A DNA stretch of 64,000 nucleotides from Lumbricus rubellus (GCA_945859605.1 OX243812.1:51642842-51706841), one strand, 5' to 3'; shown: positions 25,201 to 34,320, counted from the stretch's first letter. The notes: a model not told the origin generated them from the letters alone. Translations and numbers: made by a program.

Positions 25201-28200
25201 AAATATATGAAAAATTGACAATTTGGACAGGGTAGAACATATAATCATGCATTTTCTATTAAAAATTATATTATTTTGAAGCCTATCAACATCAAACATT
25301 CTGCTTGGAGTTAATTATAACAAAAAATTTATATGCTTTTAGTTAATAAAATTTTAGCATTGTGGCCCCCTAAATGCCCTAATGTAGAAAAAGTGGCCCT
25401 CGCGCCCTCCAACTTAGAAAAAGTGGCCCGACAGTCAAAAAAGGTTGGGAACCACTGACTTAAAGCATTTTAGCACACGAATTTGATGAGCAAGACAAGG
25501 TCACATGGGTTAAAAACACTCAGCTTAAAAAATAAATACTTTATAGACAGCAGTTGTAACTAAATACATAGAAGAATTGGATGTGCTCCACAAACATTTG
25601 GAATATAAACAGGATACATAGAAGAATTGGATGTGCTCCACAAACATTTGGAATATAGAGGAATTGGATGTGCTCCACAAACATTTGGAATATAAACAGT
25701 ATTGAAGAGGTTTGGTAATTAACGCATCTTGTTCGCTAACAGTTAATTTTATATTTTTCATTTTTATTATCACAATATGTTAAGATTTGACGAAATGCAT
25801 GACAATATTGCGTTCGAAGTGTCGCATCATAACGCACAATTGCATCTATCATACCGACCAATAAGGCGGCAAGATCTGATCAAGGTGCACTGGTCAACCA
25901 GCAGGAAGGCCAGTGTAAAGCGTGCAAAAACAGTCAAGTCCAGCTGTGACAACGACCATAGATAAGAATAAAGATAGCAGAAGTACTGTTATAATAATGT
26001 TTTCTTTATTATATAACCTACCCTTTGAGGCTGCCCAGTGCAAAGCTGTGTCCCCCTCTAAGTCAGTTAGGTACAGGGAAGCCTTTCTGCCAATCAGGTA
26101 GGCTGCCAACATTGTTTGTCCATACTGAGCAGCAACAATCAGTGGAGTAAATCCTTTGCCATCTTTAATATCTATCGACACATTTTGCTACAAGAAAATC
26201 ATAACAACCATGAATTTAACTGTTCAACATAATTAAAATGTAATTGATCAGCTGTAAAAAATTACAATAATCGTGAATTTTAAATGCACATTATGTTTAA
26301 CAAGTAATTAACTATGCAAATGAAGCACTGAATGTTTTTTTAGGATTCTCGTTCTACAGCATAGTAGGAATTAATTAAGAAATTGAGGCCTTCTTTCCAT
26401 AACAAGGCAACATTCCAAAGTTAGTTGCTGACAAAATACTGCGGCTTTCTAGTTTTAACAAACCCCAGCCAAAAATTCTAGGAAATAAGCCACGTCCCAT
26501 TCAAATCTTATTATGAGTATGGTGTATGGAGATTTCCAATCTAGTCAGGAGTCCAGCCGGGCATCAGGAAGCCCGATTGGAACAGGCTACACAGGAAAAT
26601 TAATAATCTGCATACATCCTCACACTGCTTTAGATCAGACAAATTGCTCAGTGCTTCGGAGTGAAACTCCAAGTCAGTGTCCGCACTGTAGTCGGAAATG
26701 CCTATGAGTAGAGACTTTGAAGGGGTGCTATAACAAGTGCACATACATACAACATTTTCTTGCACGGTGCTATATAATCACTAGATATGAAGTGCAACAT
26801 TGATACAAGGCCTCAATGGCTGACCTGTAGAAGGAGGTCAACGACAGCAACATGGCCGTTGACACAAGCCCAGTGGATTGGTCTCTGAGCGGCCTCGTTT
26901 TTCGTAGGTTCGTTTATTAGCGAACCTTTTACGTCAATGATGTATTTGACGATTACTTTGTTGCCACGAAGACATGCCCAGTGGGTCAAGGTCTCTCCAT
27001 CTTCATTTACCCGGTTCAGTATGTCAACACCGTGGACCTCCACCAACGTCTGCAGTGGGACCAGCAACCTATAACAAATTTTTCACACGTCTAAGACTAA
27101 GCGTACACTCAAACTAAATTTAAACAATGATCCAAGCAAAACTATCATGCAACAAAATCACGCACATTAATGACAATAAAAGTGATCAATCAAAATATAA
27201 TAAAATCTACAGCAACATCATCATAACAAAAAAACATAGGCTAAATATGTTGTCTATTCACATGAAATCAAATACAGTCAAATATCGTAAATACGTTTGA
27301 AAAGTTCAGTCGAAAGAATAACATAATAATATCTTTTCATAATGAAATGCCAGCAAACGCACTGCATTGTACATGTACATCTTAATTAATATCAATCTTA
27401 ACTACTAACAGAACAGACAGCCTGCAATACATGGTGCTAAAAGCTCCGCTGATCTCCATGCCAGTGTGTTCTCCAACGTGCCACCAGAGTACACTAAGTA
27501 TCTATTCCAGGGTTCCACGACAACTGGTCCACAGACAACTGGTCCACTGAAATAGAAGCCGGATTAATGAGAAAACGCTTGAGAAATGGAAGCTGGATGA
27601 AGGTTTTTACAGGTGAAATAGAAGCTGGATTGATGAAAAACCGCTTAAGAAATGGAAGATGGATCAAGTTTTTTTAATATCTGAAATAGAAGCTGGATGC
27701 ATGTTGAGACACATGATGAAAATTGTCAATTCAGCGTCTATTTAAGCAAGAAAACCATTAGACTTTTTTCATAAACCAAGCTCCTATTTCGTAAATAAAG
27801 AACTTTCATCCAGCTTCCATTTCTCAAGCGCTTTCTCGTTAATCCGGCTTCTATTTCAGTGGACCAGTTGTCGGTGGACCAGTTGCCCGTGGACGAGTTG
27901 TCGTTGGACGAGTTGTCGTTGGACGAGTTGTCGTGACACCCTATTCCAGTGATTCCCAACCTGTGTGCCGCGGCACACTAGTGTGCCGCGCGAACTTTGT
28001 AAGTGTGCCGCGGAAAAATTCTAATATGTTATTAAGTAATTAATTATTAAACAAAAGATCCAGCTGTAAAAGACGAACCAAAAGAATAACAAAATAATAT
28101 GTTGAAAAGCTTGAGTCACTGCGAAATAAGCAATGGAAAAACTCGATCTACACCTGAGATATTGCCAGAAAAGGGATTGGTAAAGTCGCTTAGGCTAAAT

Positions 28201-30405
28201 GTTGGCAAAACTCAAGAATGAACCAACAGAAGCCGAATCTGTCATCGCACCAAATGAAATGCGAGTAGGCCTAAGCTTATAGCCTACTCGTCTCTGGGAC
28301 CTCGTTTCAGGTTGATTTGCTCTCGAAAGCAGGCTTGCACACTTGCACAGCCGTCGCATTAATAATCATTAATAGTCATTACGTTCAATACAAGTTAATA
28401 CTGTTAATGAGTGCAAATAAATATTATATAATAATAATTATTAGTATAGTCGAGAACTATAGGTCACTGGTTGAGTGTGACGTCTGTCATTCTATAGAAC
28501 GACTAGACTAGGCCTAGAGTAGACTGAGTCTGAATGACTAGACTCACTAGAGCACTTTTAGACAATTAGAGTATTAAATTTAGAATATATTATAATGATA
28601 GTTATATCAATTTGTTTAAAATATTCGTCACTATTAGGCCTATCTAATAGTGACAAATATATTTAAACAAATTAGTAATCATTGAAAAGTGTGCCGCGAA
28701 AATTTTCATTCTGTCTTAGTGTGCCGCAAGCCAAAAAAGGTTGGGAATCACTGATCTATTCTAAAGTTATTAAACCCACTGCATATCCGCACCTCGGTTG
28801 CACATGCATTAGACAAATATAGCATTCCATCTGTTACGCTAATCTGTCCAAATTTGAAATTTCCTGTCTGACACGATACACTTAATATGACTTGAATGGG
28901 ACATGGTTTATTTCCTAGATTTTTGGACGAGCTTAAGTTAAACAAGAAAATCATTTCACAGTACGTCGCCAACAACCATCGTTTGGTGCTGTAACGCTGG
29001 CACCAAAGGTGTGACTAAAACATTTCTGGTAATGTTCTTCTTTAGCGTCCGAAATTATTTCAATGGTTTTAATGATAGCATCCGATAATATATACTCTGA
29101 GTTTAAATGATCGTTTCACCTCAGCATCCGAGAAAATTGATGTCAATCGCATCATACAATAGTTGCTATCCAACTTCTATTTAGATAACAATTATTTTTC
29201 GTCAATCCAGCTCCAGTTAGGTAAGAACATTCTCATCAATCCAGCTTCAATTTCAGCTGTAACCTGCACGACCTATATTATAGCCTATTATGAAGAGATG
29301 AGTTTGCTAACCCTAAAACTAAAACTAACCGACCCTCACGACGCCTAACCGGTTAAACCGTAGTTTACGTTGATTAATTATTTTCATTATCGATATCCCG
29401 TAGTTTACGTTGATTAATTAATAAACGCCTAAAATCACGAATATAACGCGCCATAAAACGTTCTATTACAATTTCTGAACATTCGCAACCGGAAGTAGCA
29501 ATATAAACCGAAAACGCGAAAAGATGGAAGCTGGATTGACGAAAAAACCGTACTTTTTTTATCCGACAACCAATTTCTTACATTCGATGACAAATATTTA
29601 GTGACGAAATAGAAGCGGGATTTTACGCATGAGGGTCGGTTAGGGCTCAGGTTAGGCGTCGTGAGGGTCGGTTAGGGTTAGTTTTAGGGTTAGTGTAGTC
29701 ATTCTGCTGAAAATGAAGCTGGATTGATGAAAAACGCTTGAGAAGTAGGACCTGGATAAAGGCATTTTATACCTGAAATGGAAGCTGGATAAAGGCATAT
29801 TTATAGTTGAAATGGAAGCTGGATTGAACCTGGCGATCCAGAAATTACTTGTATATCAATAGCAATAGCCAAATAATTTATCAACGTGGGGTAAAGTGAA
29901 AATAATTAATCAACGTAAACTACGGTTTAACCCGCCTAACCTAAGGCCTAAGCCCTAACCGACCCTCACGCGCTAAATCCCGCTTCGTCAGGAAATATTT
30001 TTCATCGAATTTATACATTTTAAACGGCGAGACGCTTAAAACACGGAGTTGAAAACACGGAGTTTATATTATAGGATGCTACATTGAAATAATTTCGGAC
30101 GCTAAAGGAGAACATTACCACATTTCTCGTATGAAATCAAATATGAAAGAACCAGCTTTTGGAAGATCGAAGATATGATTATATTAGCCTAGTGATTGAA
30201 CCAGCGTTGGAGTAGTAAAGTGGGTCACCAACCCTGCTTTGACAACGTCAAACGCTGACAGCGATTTCGCAGACTTTTTGTCATCGCAACAAGTGTTGCT
30301 GCAGGCATCTTGAAGATGGTTGTCAGGCTTTACTTTCGATTCTTTAAACGAATCTACAGAAGCCGACAACTTTTCCATCTCTTCTTCAGCCATGGCGACC
30401 GCCAT
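15338..30405 (-). CDS. Patsas: Ankyrin-repeat DHHC palmitoyltransferase, Patsas-like (whole gene, 10 exons)
   Basis: Complete spliced gene of 544 codons; joining the ten exons listed separately keeps one frame at every GT-AG junction. DHHC enzymes move palmitate from acyl-CoA to their own cysteine and then to a substrate cysteine, usually at Golgi or endosomal membranes. Seen: a polar N-terminus (1-50), about five ankyrin repeats (roughly 75-270), FGPPG at 291-295, hydrophobic segments about 298-317 and 328-350, DPG at 353-355, a zinc-binding Cys-rich domain (388-428) with intact DHHC at 413-416, two more hydrophobic segments (about 429-480), TTNE at 489-492 and an NPF near 511. HIP14 has two further helices before the FGPPG region; they are absent here. 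The [12 protein letters not shown] block and the C-terminal [17 protein letters not shown] resemble Drosophila Patsas as I remember it, so the symbol rests on architecture, not a search. The substrate cannot be told. HIP14/ZDHHC13-like is the alternative. Confidence 0.92.
15521..15570. repeat. Duplicated acceptor segment, copy 1 (true acceptor)
   Basis: Covers the start of Patsas-like exon 10, its acceptor and about 40 bp of intron. It ends ATTGATCCAC, the TSD side of the palindrome, which itself starts another partial copy of the same unit. Confidence 0.8.
17018..17623. repeat. 73-bp tandem array, left arm of palindrome
   Basis: About 8.3 units starting at CCATTCCCAATATGG (17018, 17091, 17164 and on), each ending near AACCGAAGAATCACTCAACC. 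Most units carry AATATGGCG. Because 73 is not a multiple of three, an open run cycles through all three readings; it should not be taken for a protein. Confidence 0.93.
17694..18200. repeat. 73-bp tandem array, right arm of palindrome
   Basis: Reverse complement of the left array with about 7 units, so one arm has gained or lost roughly two units since the arms were last identical. Confidence 0.92.
19587..19672. repeat. Duplicated acceptor segment, copies 2 and 3
   Basis: Directly after the palindrome, ATCCACGTCTGATAAAGC repeats exon 10's first bases and acceptor. A more diverged copy, GATCCGCATCTGGTAAAGC, follows at about 19647. A roughly 50-bp unit was therefore tandemly repeated before or around the insertion. 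Confidence 0.78.
19688..20166. repeat. About 120-bp direct duplication flanking a SINE
   Basis: 19689-19811 and 20042-20166 match over most of their length (both carry CATATGATGGATC then CAAGTT and AAATATGTTGTGC). The SINE at 19821-20040 lies between. Confidence 0.8.
19821..20040 (-). mobile_element. tRNA-derived SINE (family 1)
   Basis: Full minus-strand copy with B box GGTTCGAATCC, body and GGGGCGCTATAACAAGTGC tail. It sits in the last intron of the Patsas-like gene between the two halves of a direct duplication. Confidence 0.88.
20690..20871 (+). mobile_element. LINE 3' fragment
   Basis: The frame [18 protein letters not shown], then [10 protein letters not shown], matches the AGPTTWN...LKT.LF end common to CR1-like non-LTR retrotransposon reverse transcriptase proteins. 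A GCGCTATATCAAT tail follows. Confidence 0.6.
20862..20938. repeat. AAT/ATT microsatellite beside the exon 9 donor
   Basis: ATAATAATAGTAATGATAAT-type repeats reach to within a few bases of the GTGAGT donor of Patsas-like exon 9. Confidence 0.9.
20941..21106 (-). CDS. Patsas: Patsas-like exon 9 (third and fourth membrane segments)
   Basis: 166 nt, residues 429-483. Two hydrophobic stretches: [20 protein letters not shown], and a second from [11 protein letters not shown] to the exon end at TFT. Acceptor TCTGCAG, donor GTGAGT, followed at once by a TTATTA-type microsatellite. The next intron is 5.4 kb and holds the giant palindrome. Confidence 0.94.
21552..21724 (-). CDS. Patsas: Patsas-like exon 8 (DHHC catalytic domain)
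   Basis: 173 nt, residues 371-427 plus two bases of Arg428. Holds the complete Cys-rich domain: [15 protein letters not shown], then [20 protein letters not shown]. Zinc-ligand Cys and His are all present and the acylated Cys416 of DHHC is intact, so the enzyme should be active. Acceptor GTCATAG, donor GTTAGT (phase 2). Confidence 0.96.
22478..22760. repeat. Minisatellite beside the Patsas-like exon 7 donor
   Basis: About six or seven copies of a roughly 40-bp unit made of (AATC)n plus AACCGGAAGGAACTAGTC, ending about 30 bp from exon 7 (22788). Confidence 0.88.
22788..22940 (-). CDS. Patsas: Patsas-like exon 7 (second membrane segment, DPG motif)
   Basis: 153 nt, residues 320-370, phase 0 at both ends. 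Opens [13 protein letters not shown], continues in a hydrophobic helix and reaches the DPG motif (DPGFLPQ, 353-359), which sits between the second helix and the Cys-rich domain in DHHC enzymes. Acceptor TATGCAG, donor GTCACT. A long minisatellite begins about 40 bp beyond the donor. Confidence 0.93.
23287..23383 (-). CDS. Patsas: Patsas-like exon 6 (first membrane segment)
   Basis: 97 nt, residues 288-319 after the split Trp287. Encodes [16 protein letters not shown] and continues into a hydrophobic helix ending in VYIFK. Acceptor TTTACAG, donor GTCAGT in phase 0. Confidence 0.92.
23748..23893. repeat. Interspersed repeat pair, copy 1
   Basis: From ATTGAAGAGGTTTTGTAATT to CATCTATCATG; the same sequence recurs in the same direction at 25699-25853, at roughly 85-90% identity by eye. 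Unknown family. Confidence 0.8.
24127..24269 (-). CDS. Patsas: Patsas-like exon 5 (last ankyrin unit, membrane approach)
   Basis: 143 nt, residues 240-286 plus two bases of Trp287. [22 protein letters not shown] is the last ankyrin-like unit, then a basic KKESRKR stretch before the first membrane segment. The end is set by frame: only the weak donor GTCTCT at 24126 joins exon 6 in phase 2 and rebuilds [12 protein letters not shown]. The stronger-looking AAG|GTGGAG further on is in phase 0 and would shift the frame. The boundary is the least certain in the gene. Confidence 0.82.
24545..24722 (+). mobile_element. LINE or SINE 3' fragment
   Basis: Ends CAAGGGCGCTATATCAA, like the 20.7-kb LINE tail, with degenerate TTTTCAGTGGAATGGTCCA upstream (a GTTWN-like remnant). 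Heavily decayed. Confidence 0.4.
24872..25005 (-). CDS. Patsas: Patsas-like exon 4 (ankyrin repeat)
   Basis: 134 nt, residues 196-239. Encodes an ankyrin unit with [15 protein letters not shown]. Acceptor TTGTTGCAG, donor GTAATT (phase 0). The hAT-like element at 25095-25457 lies only about 90 bp upstream of this acceptor. Confidence 0.93.
25095..25457. mobile_element. hAT MITE, 363 bp, TSD ACTTAAAG
   Basis: CAGCGGTTCCCAACC and GGTTGGGAACCACTG ends, with ACTTAAAG at 25087-25094 and 25458-25465. GTGGCCCGC motifs are subterminal. It lies in intron 3 of the Patsas-like gene. Confidence 0.9.
25560..25696. repeat. Three tandem copies of a 40-50-bp unit
   Basis: GAATTGGATGTGCTCCACAA with CATTTGGAATATA occurs three times in a row, directly before the second copy of the 23.7-kb repeat. 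Confidence 0.88.
25699..25853. repeat. Interspersed repeat pair, copy 2
   Basis: Direct-orientation partner of 23748-23893. Both lie in introns of the Patsas-like gene. Confidence 0.8.
26022..26187 (-). CDS. Patsas: Patsas-like exon 3 (ankyrin repeats)
   Basis: 166 nt, residues 140-194 plus one base of Gly195. Contains [20 protein letters not shown] and [11 protein letters not shown], two ankyrin units. Acceptor CTTGTAG, donor GTAGGT (phase 1). The split glycine is completed by the GT that opens exon 4. Confidence 0.93.
26630..26752 (+). mobile_element. SINE (family 1), 3' half
   Basis: From TTGCTCAGTGCTTCGG to GGGGTGCTATAACAAGTGC. The tRNA-like head is missing. Confidence 0.75.
26825..27068 (-). 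CDS. Patsas: Patsas-like exon 2 (ankyrin repeats)
   Basis: 244 nt, residues 59-139. It carries two ankyrin units, recognisable by [11 protein letters not shown] and [19 protein letters not shown]. The acceptor is TTGTTATAG; the donor GTCAGC follows CTACAG in phase 0. Intron 1, between this exon and exon 1, is 3.2 kb and is filled mostly with nested inverted-repeat elements. Confidence 0.93.
27509..27942. mobile_element. Nested inverted-repeat element, TSD ATTCC
   Basis: Ends AGGGTTCCACGACAAC and GTTGTCGTGACACCCT between two ATTCC copies (27504-27508, 27943-27947). Long arms with GACAACTGGTCCAC-type subrepeats and GAAATAGAAGC.GGATT motifs face each other (about 27509-27625 against 27785-27942). 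Confidence 0.82.
27947..28753. mobile_element. hAT element, 807 bp, TSD ATCTATTC
   Basis: CAGTGATTCCCAACC and GGTTGGGAATCACTG ends, with GTGTGCCGCGGCAC and TGTGCCGCAAG inward. The right TSD is at 28754-28761; the matching left TSD (27500-27507) is displaced by the nested ATTCC element. Confidence 0.88.
29010..30145. mobile_element. Large inverted-repeat element in intron 1 of the Patsas-like gene
   Basis: Outer arms about 29030-29105 and 30050-30125 share GGTAATGTTCT.CTTTAGCG then CCGAAATTATTTCAAT. Inner arms about 29320-29390 and 29890-29975 share CCGTAGTTTACGTTGATTAA and CCTAACCGACCCTCACG. The middle has GGAAGCTGGATT repeats as in 27509-27942. Exact ends and TSD were not resolved. Confidence 0.65.
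30233..30405 (-). CDS. Patsas: Patsas-like exon 1 (start codon)
   Basis: 173 nt from the ATG at 30405, coding residues 1-57 plus two bases of Gly58. A second ATG lies four codons in (MAVAMAEEE). The polar stretch ends in FDVVKAG, which aligns with the DIVKA that opens the ankyrin region of HIP14-type enzymes. The donor is GTTGGT at 30232. Gly58 forms only when the last GG joins the first G of exon 2. No signal peptide, as expected for this family. Confidence 0.82.
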
Positions 30406-30511
30406 TTAAACCGATAGGCTTAGCAAAATTGTAGATTGAGTTATATGTAGCCATGTGCCATTCAGCGCCATCTAGCAATTGGTGCTGTCAAACATTTAAT
30501 CAAACATGCTA

Positions 30512-30527
30512 TAGTATATATATAGAG
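30512..30527 (-). promoter_or_regulatory. Patsas: Possible TATA box of the Patsas-like gene
   Basis: An alternating TATATATATA run about 110 bp upstream of the start codon would place transcription start near 30480-30490, giving a short leader. Such runs are common in this AT-rich window, so support is weak. Confidence 0.2.
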
Positions 30528-30893
30528 CACACGATCACATCAAATATTACAGACTTATAGCGTTCTGAATTGCAGATTTTGTAAACTTAGCTTGGTAAAT
30601 AAAACTATGCTACTTTAAAAAATTTAATCACGTCTTCTGCTTTTAAAAGAATCTATAGGCCTAGGCTAGGCAGACTGGGAGAAGCTATTGAACCATTGCT
30701 CTGATTTGGAGAGGCGTCATTATAGGGTAATCTCAGGCTTTCTACAGCGTCCAAAAACCGAAGTTAAGCTTATCCACAGGCGCCTAGTCAAGACAAAATC
30801 GATAGTCAGTGAAACTATCATGCCCAGTGAGATTTTAAATGTAATTGTATTACACACCAGCGCCACAGGGCATTTGTCATAAATCTGAGACAT

Positions 30894-30926
30894 TAAGTCA
30901 CAGCCAATAATATTGGCTGTGACTTA
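30894..30926. promoter_or_regulatory. 33-bp near-perfect palindrome with two head-to-head CCAAT boxes
   Basis: Arms AAGTCACAGCCAATA and TATTGGCTGTGACTT face each other around two or three central bases. Each arm has a CCAAT box in AGCCAAT context, the NF-Y type. It lies about 490 bp upstream of the Patsas-like start codon. A role in that promoter is inference; it could equally be part of a small transposon. Confidence 0.35.
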
Positions 30927-31206
30927 TAATATTATTATGCCGCATTGACATAAATGCACGCTTTGGTCACTAGAGGACACGCCTTGACATCTACAAGACT
31001 ACAACTCAACAACGGCGCCAACTCCGGACGCGAGCACCAAGCAGCTCAGTGTTCCATGGAAACGACCAGGGCGTCATCATCACGGTGTTTGAGATAAACT
31101 TAGGCTAAGTCTGAATTAATAACAAATGACAAATTGCCCCTCATGCCCTCCGAAATCGGACTCCGGCCTCCTTCGGACTACCCTTTATATAGGGCCTACA
31201 AACAGC

Positions 31207-31389
31207 TTATGTGGCTCGATGCAGCACTCGTGAATAAGCTGGTGCTCTAGATGTGCTTGGCTTTCGAGTGGCACTAATGAAGTTTCGATTACGAACCACA
31301 GGTGAACTAGCACGGTGAGAGATTAAACTGTCTTTGTCTTTGTCGTTTAGGGTTGGCTTTGCTGGTGCTACTGCTGATGATGAATTCAT
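31207..31389 (-). other. Small open frame over a dispersed repeat (probably not a gene)
   Basis: 60 codons, ATG to TAA, Ser/Arg-rich, about 800 bp upstream of the Patsas-like start and on the same strand. Its 3' half (31224-31278) is a copy of a roughly 50-bp repeat also at 33838-33895 and 57869-57928, containing TTCACGAGTGCTG or TTCGTGAGTGCTG. That argues for a repeat tail rather than a conserved protein. Confidence 0.3.
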
Positions 31390-33571
31390 TGAAGATGATG
31401 ACTATAGATCTATATTAGTGGTAGCATAAAATTGTCTGGTTCAGTTGACTTGACACACGAAGGATATTAGTACCCACGTCTACTTTAAATAAACATGTCC
31501 ATTTTCATGGCTAACTTTGTCTATTTTCATTTTTCATCCGATCACTTTGTTGTTTAATCCTTGAATTAATTTTTATCTGCTCCACTAAGAATATTCTTTT
31601 CTTTTCCACCATAGAATTGGTCGAAAAGTCTCAGTTATTCCAGGGTGTGGCATCTACCTTCAAATAATATCTGAGCTTTGCACCAATCTGTATAATATGT
31701 TCATTGACATGCGAGACAGTGACTCCCTGCCGAAATTTCTATGGGATGCACATGAAGTATCTACTTGTTCATGTGAAAAAAATTGATCCTATCCTATATG
31801 CACCATGTGGGAATGCTGACACTAACTATATATACACCACTGTTTGCACTTTTGAGAGTGCCAGTCCCAAGCCTAGATAAAGGAGGAGGGCGACACTAAT
31901 CATCTTTGCAATGGCGATATCGTTAAACAGCAACAAGGAATGCTGACATGGCTGCAATTCTTTAATACATAATCATTGTCTATTAACCTCTCTCCTTGAG
32001 ATTCGAATCTATTATGATATAATTATGTGACATCTAGCTCATCCTGTTAAGGCTGTTATTATACCTGTGCACTTATTTGGTGAAGTACGTCCTTTTTGAA
32101 AAATTTCTTACAACTGTCGCTTCCTACTTTTCTCATTCTTATAAACTTAACTGAATGGACAAATTGAACCACTGAAGAATATTCCATAGCTTTATATATG
32201 GTTGATTACAGGCTTTTACAGCACAATTACAAACACAATCACAATTACATGTAGTCTTCAGTCCGTTTGCTGAGGTTCACTTTATGTCTATTGCAAGTCT
32301 TGTACATCAGACATAAAGTCACCGGATTGCATTTGATAGCCTAACCAGCATCTGCTTCTATAAGCCCATGTTAAAAAAAAACGAAATTAATAAATAAATA
32401 AATAAAAAAAATTTGAAAAGATTAGCAAGTCATTAAGTGATGACACCGTTTCATGTACATAGAAATTTAATGCAGATATATAATAGTGCAAAACAGCAAT
32501 GTAATAAGCTGTACTGTGCTTCGACTGACTTGAAGAGCTAGAGGCACACAAGCAATGTGAAGAAGTTGTATTGCATTGCAAAGCAGAGGCTCAGCGTACA
32601 CAGCCATTTATATAGCACCCGTCAAAGGACCAAATGATCAGTGGAAATGCAATGTTATCCACTATCAAGCTGATGAAGCTGAAAATGCTAGAATGATGAC
32701 CACGATGAAGCATGAAAATTCACAAATGTATTAAAACTTAATAAACTGTTACTTAATCCGGTATCCATCAGTTCATCGCATATTTTAAAGAATATTTAAT
32801 TGGATTTACATAATTACTGTCCAGGTATTAACAGCTTAAATTATTATACAGACACGGTCAACAAAAGTTATCTCCTGCACTTGGGTTGACCGTTGACCAT
32901 TTATGCTACCTTCATCCCTTGGGATTCTGCAACTGGGAACGGTTTACCAGAGACCCACATCACTCCCTCCAACTTCTCCGTCTGTCAGGTCTCATCTTCA
33001 ACAGTCTTCGATCTAAAGATTGCCTGCACCACGGGCAGTAGTAGTTATATGACTGTTGTCGTATTTTACGGGTGGCATAGAACCAACTGTCATACAACTA
33101 CTTACAGTTTTATTCCAGCAGTTGTTGCCTCTGAACTCTTAGAAAATAGAGTAATAAACTTTGTTGCCTTTCGCCTCTGTATAAGCTCATACCAGAACTG
33201 TTTGTGACAAGCATAGTGGCTTAACAATACGTGATGAGTGAACAAAAGTGACTGGGAAGCCAATGCAGCTCGTTGGATAACGAACAGCTCAACATCTGAT
33301 GACTGCCTAACCACACCTAAGAGGCTATGAGTCGCATTTCTGTGTGACCTTGCGTGCGTTAAAACTGTTTGTTATTATTTTAATTGCTTAATTAATAAAA
33401 TAATTATAATGATCACCAGATTCGTATTTCTCTGTGACTTTGCATGTGCTAAAACAGTTCACTAATATCATTATTATTAATTTTTAATTGCTCATTTTAT
33501 TAATTAGTTATCATGATCACCATCATCTAGTGTCATGCTGCTGTTGCATCTTCAAATTCTATGATCTTGGA

Positions 33572-33619
33572 CAGGTTTAACGTAAAAGTCTACCATGGTA
33601 GACTTTTACGTTAAACCTG
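33572..33619. repeat. Perfect 48-bp palindrome
   Basis: CAGGTTTAACGTAAAAGTCT, then ACCATGGT, then the exact reverse complement, with no spacer. No TSD or partner was recognised. Confidence 0.95.
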
Positions 33620-34150
33620 CAGTACTTTTGCTGCTGGGCTCCACCTCAGCCTATTGTATCTATCCAGTCTGACAGTGGATGGATGCAATAAGGCTGAATA
33701 AGCCGTTCGGCAGCATCCATCCTCCTCTCATTCACCAACGCATGTTAATCATAAGTTCAGTGCAATAATTATAGCATATTAAAAGGACTTGTTTTCTTAA
33801 TTCAACATCGTAATAACTGTAATCTTCAAACTTCTAAAGTGCCACTCGAAAATCAAGAGTGGTACACCAGATAATTATTCACGAGTGCTGTGTTGAGGCG
33901 GAGGGTTGGCCAGAGGGTGGCACAAAGGAGGTCTGAGTTAGGTCGAGAATTGGAAGGTGCAGGATCAGGCGAGTCGGGAGCAAGATTTCTTACAGAGGTC
34001 AAATGTAGACCCACTTACAAAAGACGAGAACCCATACACTCGGGTGTTTTAATATGGGTGCTCAACCACAAGGCTACAGCATCATGGGGCTGCATTGACA
34101 ATGCATTTCCAGGAAAAATTCTTTTCTTGCATGCTGTTGCTACTAAGCCC

Positions 34151-34320
34151 CAGGAGCGGCGCTACAGCAGGGCAAGATGGCGCAAATGCCCTGGTTAAAA
34201 AGCCTTTTCCCTGCCAGAATTTTGCCCTGCCGAGTATTTTTTGCGGCATAAATCATCCATGGTGCACTGGTTACTTGTACGATTGTCCTGGTTGCAAAAA
34301 AATGTCTGGTGCCGCCACTG
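34151..34320. mobile_element. hAT MITE, 170 bp, TSD CTAAGCCC
   Basis: CAGGAGCGGCGC and GGTGCCGCCACTG ends between CTAAGCCC copies (34143-34150, 34321-34328). Internal CTGCCAGAATTTTGCCCTGC. Confidence 0.82.

Larger units (their letters stand above)
30927..34142. other. Spacer upstream of the Patsas-like gene
   Basis: No gene recognised. Contains a dispersed 50-bp repeat (31224-31278, 33838-33895), a SINE-type TTTATATAGCACC core near 32603 and the 48-bp palindrome at 33572. Transcription start of the Patsas-like gene should lie just below 30927. Confidence 0.5.

Noticed and set aside
29640..29695. GGTTAGGG-like tract as an interstitial telomere
   Set aside because: The unit is GGTTAGGCGTCGTGAGGGTC, not a regular TTAGGG array, and it recurs inside a transposon at 60.7 kb.
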